From Triops longicaudatus (taxonomy: Eukaryota > Arthropoda > Branchiopoda > Notostraca > Triopsidae), in the NCBI GenBank assembly GCA_022885665.1, contig JAGQDJ010000202.1, positions 1,302,001 through 1,366,000 on the forward strand: 64,000 nt of DNA, in the 5' to 3' direction. The position numbers and the translations under genes are program-made. The notes under the pieces are model-generated. The model saw nothing but the letters and a program-made list of their open reading frames with translations. It was not told the DNA's origin and did not search any database. Below, piece by piece: positions 56,401 through 64,000 of the stretch; the stretch's first letter is position 1, and each line of letters opens with the position of its first letter.

Positions 56401-59400
56401 GTTTGGGGGTTAGTGGGGGGTAACAGGAAGATAGGGGCTAAGAGGGTGAATTGCTCGAGGGAGAAAAGTGGGAAGTTGACAAGTGGATTTCAGTTTGTAG
56501 AGAAATTGAGGGTGAATTTTACTGATGGAGTAAGATTGGTTGGGAAATTTACGTAAAATCGTGAATTTAGGTTGAGTAGCTTTTGAGGGGCGAATGTGTA
56601 ATGAGGTTTCTGGAAAGAGGGTATTTGTTTATGGGGACGGGAAGGGATTAGTGTGTAAGTAGCACGTAACTTTCGAGAAAGGATGGAGGATTTTACAAGG
56701 CAATTTTGGATGGTGGAAAATTATTACACCGTTACATGGGAGGGTTGAGAAATTTGGTAAAGGCACGAATGTCCATGCTAAAGAAAGGAGAGCGCAAACG
56801 CCAGATTACAATGCGTAAGTGCGTTTACTACCAAAAGGAAATCGAGTTAAGTTCGGGTAAAATATTACGACTGTTAATAAATGAGAATCGCAAATTGAGC
56901 CACGGTTTGATACATTATTTTGGAAATCAGCTCAGAAGTTATAATATTACAGCGTAATGTGTGAAATTGATAATAGTTGTGGTTCTCGGTGTGAGCAGTC
57001 TTAGTTTAGTAGACAACCATGGTGGCATTTAAAGTTTGTGAGCACGCCGATTTATTTGATAAATGTAGGCTGTTAATTAACGCCTGAATAGTCGAAAATA
57101 TTCCTTATCAACTCGGAAATCTTTGTTAAAGAGCTGTAAAACGTTCTTATTCTTCTACGCGAAATTTTGTAATTCCTTGGATAGAAATTCCGGTGTTATG
57201 CCGGACATTATAGCACTGCTTGATTATGATTTTAGGGCTTCAAAATTTCGTTGTTTTCTGAGATCTTCGTCTTGCACAAAAATGACAATATGTCGGAAAT
57301 GCGACGTCGATTGTCCGTAAAACAAACGATATTCCTTCTTGAATTTATTTATGTTGGTGCCAGTACACTTTCGTTTGCAATCCTATTTTCTCTATAGGAA
57401 TTATACCATCTTTTTCAACCCTTTTGGGGAAATCATCGCATTATTTTGATAAGGCTTAGAAATGCCTTCATTTCGAGTCACATTGTGAGTGTAAATTGCT
57501 AGACAACGGCTCGGAATTGATGGCCGACAAGCATGATAAGAAACGCAATAGAGAAAAGCTACATAATTGTGTGATAGGATACACACTTCTTGGGAGCAAT
57601 GGGATTGCTACACTTTATTAGGAGCTGTAATGTGTCTCATATGTTACGACTCTCTGAGCCCCACAAAAGCTTTTTCCAAAAGCCAAGCCAACCGTAGTTA
57701 AAAAAGATCAACTCTTGTGAGTGAGTGAACGAGCGAGCAGAAGACACGAAAACGCTTGAAAAGAGCTTAGCTTTTCATTTTCTTGTATTGATCCAACTCG
57801 CCAACTCCCGGTCCTAACTACCCCGGCTACCCCAAGTCGCCAACAATATCCCGCCTTCTCGAACTAATAGTGCCGTCAAGGCCAAGATTCTCCTTATGTG
57901 GAGTGAAGCTTGCTAGAGCCTTTTATTTACTCGACGGTTTCCCTTTCCGTCCTCTCCTTCTTAATATATATAAAAAAGCCCGTATTTCGTTTGTCACTTC
58001 CTATTTCGCCGGACGGAAAATCAATCCACGCGCCCAGTTTTGATAAATATCACGAAAAGAAAAGGACAGCTTTCTATTTCTACCTCATAAGAAAGACCGA
58101 AGACGAAAGTGGAACTGTTAACTCATACCAAGTTTTTATTGGCTTCTTGTTTTATGTAGAGAATGAAAGCGAAAACACGCCATCGGGAACGGAAGAATCG
58201 ACCCCGCCCGCTAATGCGCCTGCCGGTACTAATAGTACAACTTCATCGACGACGCCGAGTACTAAAAGTCAGAAAAGCAATAAGCGGAGCGCCGCTGGCA
58301 CGCCCCCAGGCCAGAAAAGCAAGAAGGTGAAGCTAGCAACGCCATCCGGTGCGAATACTCCCAACCAGACAGCGCCGTCTAGCAGTACAACATCAAAACG
58401 ACGGTCACCCTGTCCGAATGTGGATGTTAGGCAGTTGTCTGTCGAGTATAACCGACCACCAGTGGGCGGATACTTGGCCTCGCTCAGCCAACCGCGGTGT
58501 CCGAGCATCTCTGGCAATACTGGGCACAGTACCAGTAGCATAGCTAGCCCGAAAACGAGTATACCATCTTTCATGGAAGATCCGTCGGGGTACTTGGCCC
58601 AGCAGACCGTATTACTGCACAGTACAATCGCTTGCCAATCCGGTATCGAGAACGAGAAACTGACGTTTTCACCTAACAAGAACCAGGGTACCAGCACACC
58701 AGTGAAAACCCCTCCAGTAACAACAGCACCGTTGTCCTCACCTTCGGCACCTTCTTACGTAGCTCCTCCTACTCCCAACCCGGCCCAAGAGCTACCCGAA
58801 TGTACGAAAAATACAAGTACCACCGGCTCGGAAGTGGAAGCTATTAGGGAGGAACTGGACCCTGAACCAGAAGCTGGTCGTGAACCGGAAACTTCAGAAT
58901 TCATCGGTGATTTACTCGATTGTATTCCCGATTCTATGGAACTCAGTTCAGATGGACTCTCAGCCAATGAGTCGAAAGATTCAGGGTACAAAAGTTTCGC
59001 TGGACTCATTCCCAGCTCGTCGTCCTCCTTGTCTGTATCAGACACGCCCCCTCAGCCGGCACCAGCAGAACCACCGATACTGGAAGTACCCTTTGTATCA
59101 ACCGAAGCTACCAAAATCCCTGCCCAAGTGCCGGTACCTACCCCACCGAGCGTAGTTTCCACTACGAATGGTGACACTCCCACTGAATCCGCGGAGCCTT
59201 CGAAACCCGCCCCTAAACAGGCCCCAAAGGTGAAAAGCGCGCGAAAAGCTACGGCTAACTTGAGTAAAAAGTCTCGGAAAAGTGCCAGTAGCCAGAGTGG
59301 ACTGTCCAAGTCTCCGAAAATGAAGAAACTTAGCCCTGTCCTAACTCCTACCACGCCCCAACCACTGTACACCACCACGGGACCTTTTATGGGCGGGGTT

Positions 59401-60915
59401 AATCCGGCCACGAATTGCTGGAGCAGCCACGCTTTCGGTAGCAATGACCGGCTCACCCATACCCGCTCGGTTTTACCAACTATGGCGCCTCACACGCCCA
59501 TGGTCCAAGTTTTGAACGTCAACGGCGCCATCTTACAACCCAGTATGGACAATGCCAACCCAGTCATCCTCCAAGCACCACCTTCTTTCGTTCCTTCAGC
59601 GCGGGACAGTACTGGTGGACGGTGCATCATGCCCCGGATTGAAGCTCCACCCGGTCACCCGTCCGCCACGCCCCTGAACCACCCACCACCGCCCAGTAAA
59701 CCTTCACGGGGTAAGAAACGCAAAAGTGCACCGCAAACCGTCGCATCAATACTGCACGGTGTCCAAAGCAACCCTAGCAACGCCATGAACTCATGGGGTA
59801 ACCCCACCCACACCCAACCCATGCCTGCCACGCCCTCTACCGACCTCCAGCAACAGTTCCAAGCCACGACTTGCCTTCCGATACCCTTTTCGGGCGGACA
59901 GATGGGTTCTTTGAATTCTAACGTCCCCACGTTAGCGTTAATGCCCGATGGAAAGACTTATGTCGTTCTGAACCAGTTAAATCCTCAACCACAACCTTTC
60001 AATTCGGGTACTATTACTTTGAATGCGTTTAATACGGTACACTCTGTGTCGACTCTGCAAGGGCCGTGGCTCGTTAACCCGTCCGTTAATATGAACCCAC
60101 TGATCACAACGGCCAATTTGAACCTCTCGTTGGTTCAGAACCAAGGAATGCCCACGTTTGTAGTGCCCCAAGGCGTGATCGTGAATCAGCTACCGGACGG
60201 CACGCTAGTAGGCACGGATCCGAACGTTCAGCTGCAAATCCAGAATGTAGCTACCATGGTCAACCAAAATGCTGGTGCTGGGACTCACAATCATGGTAAC
60301 GCGTTAGTAAGCTCGCAACAGACCCAACAGCTGCTGAGGAGTAATGAACCTCCCAGGCCTGGATTGCCGGGTGGCGCTATGTCCAAGGTTAAAAGCCTTG
60401 GTGCCATAAGTAGCAACCAGGTTGGTGCTATGCCCGTGCAGACGGTGGTGCCCGAGCAAAGATTGGCTACTGTGGGTAATGGTTTGATGAGACAAGCTAC
60501 AGCAACGCAAACGAGCCGGAGTTTGTCGCCAGATAGTCAGACGTCCGTGACGTCTACCCTGGAGCGTGATGGATCGATTTCCAGAGGAGAAGCCACACCT
60601 CCAGGTCTGACGCTCGTAGCCGCGACAGCCGAACAGAGTCCGGTGGTGCAGAGCTGTCTGATTGACAGCTGTGTAACAGAGGAATCGCCTTCAGGAGGAG
60701 GTACTGGAGTGGCAGGAGCAGGGGGAGGAGTCAATGGTAACGGGCGAGGTGAAGAAACGGAGAGCGATTTGGATGATGGAATCAGCAGTTCGAAAGTACT
60801 GGAGTTTAATACCAGCCAAGTGGCGTTGCAAACGCCCACACCGATGGTAATGGCGGTACCATTAGCAGCTACTCAACAAGTAATGTGCAGTTTTGTGTTA
60901 TCTACATCACCGTAA
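41420..60915 (+). CDS. MBD5/MBD6-type methyl-CpG-binding-domain protein (Drosophila six-banded-like)
   Basis: Four coding exons: 41420-42975, 53465-53588, 53659-53761, 58160-60915; phases close to 1512 aa. The MBD at about residues 500-560 is split by a 10.5-kb intron: TPWGWERLIINDAVIYV joins SPSGTRLHCCQELRQYL, then NGTCKCGLPCPLRLNQVFDF, the CKCGLxCPL signature of MBD5/6 (human GTCKCGLECPL, KVFNFDP). Exon 3 adds WEFCSHNRSCSD, like the C-x-H-x-R segment after the human MBD. Before the MBD lie about 500 residues rich in Asn/Ser/His/Ala. Exon 4 encodes over 900 low-complexity Pro/Ser/Thr/Gln residues with basic nuclear-signal-like patches (KSQKSNKR, KSKKVKL, RGKKRK). MBD5/6 bind the PR-DUB (BAP1-ASXL) complex through the MBD rather than methyl-CpG (known). 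The frame is open upstream to 41357; the ATG at 41420 is chosen. Confidence 0.9.
43936..44107. mobile_element. 172-bp Tigger/pogo-like miniature element
   Basis: Flanked by TA dinucleotides (43934-43935 and 44108-44109). Left end CTGTAGGATCTCTTTATAGT; right end, read inwards, TGCAGCAAAATCTCGCTGTA. Both carry the ATCTCxxTxTA pattern of Tigger/pogo (Tc1-mariner superfamily) termini, and internal TATAACGGA and TATAACCGA motifs repeat in opposite orientation. The inverted repeats are diverged, so it is an old non-autonomous copy. Confidence 0.6.
49226..49244 (+). repeat. 19-bp sequence shared with the TRAIP leader
   Basis: GACAGTTCCATTATCACCT, identical to 17235-17253. No wider similarity between the two sites was seen by eye. 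Confidence 0.6.
51553..51606. repeat. Hairpin-forming inverted repeat
   Basis: AAAACCAGG near 51557 pairs with CCTGGTTTT near 51596-51604, with partial pairing inside (AACC with GGTT), giving a stem-loop of roughly 54 nt. It could be a small structured RNA or the edge of a repeat; nothing decides this. Confidence 0.35.
52010..52640 (+). repeat. Purine-rich (G/A) tract in an intron
   Basis: The plus strand is strikingly rich in G and A with few pyrimidines over several hundred bases. This also produces long pseudo-open frames on the minus strand that are not genes. A similar tract lies at about 55770-56700. Confidence 0.6.
53762..58159 (+). other. 4.4-kb intron 3 of the MBD5/6-like gene
   Basis: No exon or nested gene recognised. 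Purine-rich blocks at about 55770-56070 and 56200-56700 dominate. The open frame at 57910-58159 that runs into exon 4 is intronic: exon 4 starts after the tttatgtag acceptor at 58159, in phase 1 with exon 3. Confidence 0.6.
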
Positions 60916-62914
60916 TGTGGAAGTTTTTTTTAAAAAAAAAAAAAATAAGGAACCTATTCGAGTGCAGAATTTTCTGACATTTTTTATATCTTTCCAGATC
61001 GTGTGAATATCATAAAACCTTGTGATGGAATTTTAAAAAGGAAATCTTGGCCGCCCAGTGATGACGCTAGCCACGCCTATCTTACGTAGCCAGGAAGCAT
61101 GTGTGGACATTGATTGGATGGAAGATATAGTGAAAGCGTTTTGCTGGGAGTTTAAAAGTAAACTGTCTAGTCCCTGGGCGTCGGTTTTGCTATTGATCCA
61201 AAGATGCGTGCCTTCGTGACAAACACAATTGTAAAAGCAAATCTTAAGAAACTTGACCAGTGACGTTACCGTGGACTTTAATGTGAACGCAGCAAAGTAA
61301 AACCTTCACTAGAACTTTCCTTTCGAAGAATTTTTAAAATATGAACGAATTGTTTCTGTTGTGAAAAGCGCTTTAACGTGTTAAAGGAACCGCAAAAAGT
61401 CTATTGACCGACTTTGATGCATGCGTAAAATGTAAGGTTGTGTTTATTTAACCCCTCCCCCTATTATTTTCTCCTCCCGAACCCGGTGTTGTTGTTTTTT
61501 TCCAAAGTGAGGCTAATTTTGCTCTTTTCGAAGAAAATCTAACCAGTTATCATCTTTTTCTTGTTCTTTTGTTCTTTTGATTTTGAACTTGTTAGGTTTG
61601 TTAGCTCGTTTTTACGAAAACAATTCGGGTTCACGAGTCCCTCCAAGAGGTGAAGCGTTTAAAATGTCGAACCTTGTTTTTGAGTTGGCAGTTTTCACTA
61701 GGGGGACTTGAGTTGGATTTTTTTTTTTTGGGCAAAAAAAGCGGTGCTTCTAATACGAGTCACCTTAATCACTTTCTTGAAAATCCATTGTTGTAAATTT
61801 TTAAACTCCATTGTTGCGCTTGAAATGGACAGAATCGAAGCCCCCAAAACCCGACGTTTGTGTGCAGAGCAGAATTAAAATTGAAAAGGGGGGTAATACC
61901 CTATTATTGTTACATGTTCCAGTACAAAGCAGTTTTTGGACATACTGTTTCATGTTGGAGACTATGTCAAAAGCCCAATTTGGTTTTTAAAGTATAGCAC
62001 GAAAATGTAGCTTTCCCCCACCCTTTTGAAAATGTACCCCCACTAAGAGGCTGAATGGTAGTGGATTTTTAACTGTCTTTACATGGACATCGTATTGATA
62101 TATGGGCAAAGTTCTGGACTTTTTTGGTGACCGTTTTTACATGTATATACTCTTATACATAGCGTTTGTAAAGCGAATTGAGCGGTTGAAAACATACAAA
62201 ACGGTGTAGGAATTTATACCTTGAAAATTTTTCTTTAATTTCGTATTCTTCGTATGAGAAGGCTAAATTTTATCGGTGAAGAATTCAAACTCGTGAATTT
62301 TAAGCTACCGTTGAGTCATTATCCGCAACCGTCAAGTCATGCGTGGACGAGGTACTGTTTAATCTCGTGGCAAGTGGTGCCAACCTTGGGAAAAAAAAGA
62401 AAAAACTTTTGCAATCATGTTTCGGATAGCGTGAAAGTAAGGATGTGAAAACTGTTGAGTTCTGCATTGTTGGAATACTGTCATTCCTGTAGCTAATAAG
62501 AATGTAAATATAATGTTAGATAAGTTTACTACAGAGCGCACATTCCGCGGACGCCCGCACTCAATATTTCCCCGAAAAAAAAGTCCAGGCGGTTTGCTGA
62601 ATGCGGTAGAGAAGTCCCCTGGGCTGTTTTATACGCGAAACGTAAGTACGCGTCGTAGAAGCGTCGCATTGGTCCTTTTTTCATTTTTTTTTTTATCCAC
62701 GAATTTTTTTATTGTATATTTTTTATTGCTAGGCAAAGGTACGCTTTTCTGCACGTGCATTTTACTGACGCGTTCAGTTCCTACGTTTTGTATCCCAGTT
62801 CGATACGCTTCAGGAATCCTTGGCCGTAAACCGCGTTTTAGTACTCGCTTGAAGTAAGCTGAAACTACAGCTAAAACGAGCGCGACAGTACAAAAAAGGA
62901 ATTGGATCCCGAGA
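60916..62914 (+). other. 3'UTR of the MBD5/6-like gene and intergenic DNA
   Basis: No coding sequence recognised. An A-run follows the stop (60929-60946). No clear AATAAA was noted in the first few hundred bases, so the 3' end could not be placed. Confidence 0.4.
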
Positions 62915-63950
62915 ATGTGGAAGGTAAAAGTGTTACATATGTAGTAATAGTTCAGATTTTGGAAAGTATACTTCACTTTTTCGTTCTAATTGAATGTATT
63001 TTTAGTGCTTTTGGTGGCAGATTTCATGCCTGGTGGTTGGGTGGACGTGGTTAAGCCAACCGGTTTGTCATGGGCATGTGTTTCCTGCATGCCAAGGTAG
63101 CGGCACCGTGAAAGGGTTTTATGAGCTACCTCTGACAGACGTCTACCAAAATAAGGATAACACGACCACAATAGCAGCAGCCTGCTGTGACTCAGACGGC
63201 AAGTGTTATGGCGGACTCCATATACCGAAAGTGCCATTTACGCTCCAAGACGGCAGTGCCAGTTTCGTCGACGCTCTACAAAGCCACTTGCATAGTCGTC
63301 GTTTCAAAAGGTAATAAAGACGACACTAAATAAGTACATGAGGTGGGTGAGATTTCTACGACAATGAAAGCTTTCCGAATAGCTGTGTGCCAAGTAACTT
63401 CATAATTACATTTTTAGGGACAACGTTGAACTATCTAAAGAAAGGAAAGGTCACTCTCAATCCCAATGCCAAGCTAAAGGCTGCGTTCCTGAAGAAATTC
63501 AATGCTGCGAGTACAATATGACGGTTTTCTTCCCAGTTTCTGCCATTTCACTCACGACAGGTAACACATCCGTAAACGTATTCGTCCTCCGTACTAACTG
63601 TACTGTTAATATGCTTTCTGACAAAATGTTTTTGATGTATGTTCTTCAATTAAATTTACATTAAAAATAGTGTTATTTTAAGAAAAACGGGTTACTGTGG
63701 TACAGTTGTTCCCCCATTTTGTGCAGCCGGTTGTATTTGGGCTGTGTACGCATAAATCCTCCAATGTTCTGGACGGCACTTGCCATCAAGTAAGCAGCTC
63801 AGTGTACTTACGTGTATTTTGACACACTTTAATCCAAGTTTGTCTTTTCTTAATAGACTCTAATTCCGAGCGAAATGTACGTGGCTACGGAAATCAAGGG
63901 AGGCGTTCAAACGTTTCGCGATCATGTTTGGGTAGATCATAGTTGCGAAT
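62915..63950 (+). CDS. Secreted Cys-rich protein, probable cystine-knot ligand (Trunk/PTTH/Spaetzle-like), 5' part
   Basis: Exons 62915-62923 (M W K), 63006-63310, 63418-63560, 63683-63789 and 63857-63950, then a donor (GAAT|gtaagc); the end is off the window. Phases agree throughout. The signal peptide, split by intron 1, reads MWKCFWWQISCLVVGWTW. The pro-part contains AACCDSDGKCYGG and a possible basic cleavage region (HSRRFKR). The C-terminal part has CQAKGC, IQCCEYNMTVFFPV, KRVTVVQLFPHFVQPVVFGLC, DGTC and ends WVDHSCE: V-x-V-x-x-x-FP-x-F/Y-V then C, with a final paired-Cys strand, recalls Trunk/PTTH and Spaetzle-type cystine knots. The assignment rests on this pattern only. The acceptor at 63682 (ttttaag) was chosen over an earlier tag because the earlier one gives an immediate stop. 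Confidence 0.6.
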
Positions 63951-64000
63951 GTAAGCTTTCAACACCGAAGTTATGGGAGAGCGATTTTAGCAAGACATCT

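Noticed and set aside
57910..58159. Open frame extending upstream of MBD gene exon 4 with its own start
   Set aside because: The phase from exon 3 and the tttatgtag acceptor place the exon start at 58160. The upstream stretch is AT-rich and lies in the intron.
1..64000. CRISPR arrays, bacterial operons or phage
   Set aside because: Introns, poly(A) signals and animal gene families show eukaryotic nuclear DNA. No regularly spaced repeats were seen.

Overview
This is a eukaryotic nuclear window. Genes are split by mostly short GT-AG introns (about 50-130 nt in the dense part). An RR-type chitin-binding cuticle protein, a chorion-type haem peroxidase behind a clip-like Cys domain, and a TATA plus TCAGT initiator promoter point to an arthropod. 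I lean towards a crustacean or other pancrustacean, but this window does not fix the group. All exon boundaries below were worked out by hand from splice signals, reading phase and remembered family features; no search was run.

Layout. 0-1.2 kb: minus strand, BBIP1 (BBSome subunit) followed 93 nt later by the start of LMBRD2, which runs off the left edge. 1.2-9.4 kb: no gene recognised; one 85-bp hAT-like MITE. 9.5-14.6 kb: a 13-exon secreted animal haem peroxidase with its own TATA box. 14.6-17.3 kb: intergenic, with a 74-bp hAT-like MITE and several hairpins. 17.3-29.3 kb: a dense cluster whose first eight genes alternate strand: TRAIP(+), RpL29(-), TAF8(+), mRpL55(-), ferrochelatase(+), ATPSCKMT(-), NATD1(+), a small secreted or membrane protein (-). 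A mucin-like protein (-) follows. Four neighbours (mRpL55, FECH, ATPSCKMT, NATD1) are known or probable mitochondrial proteins, arranged as two head-to-head pairs. 32.7-38.1 kb: a calexcitin/SCP-like EF-hand protein with a possible alternative 3' end. 39.0-39.75 kb: a cuticle protein (-). 41.4-60.9 kb: a large MBD5/6 (six-banded-like) gene whose MBD is split by a 10.5-kb intron. 62.9-64 kb: the start of a secreted, probably cystine-knot protein, cut by the right edge.

Most interesting observations: consensus 3' splice acceptors a few nt upstream of several start codons, together with the tight BBIP1-LMBRD2 tandem (5'UTR introns, or possibly spliced-leader trans-splicing and an operon); two GC-AG introns; very small hAT-like and pogo/Tigger-like MITEs with visible target-site duplications; a string of candidate micro-exons after the EF-hand gene's poly(A) signal; and full CRE palindromes clustered in the right-middle part of the window.
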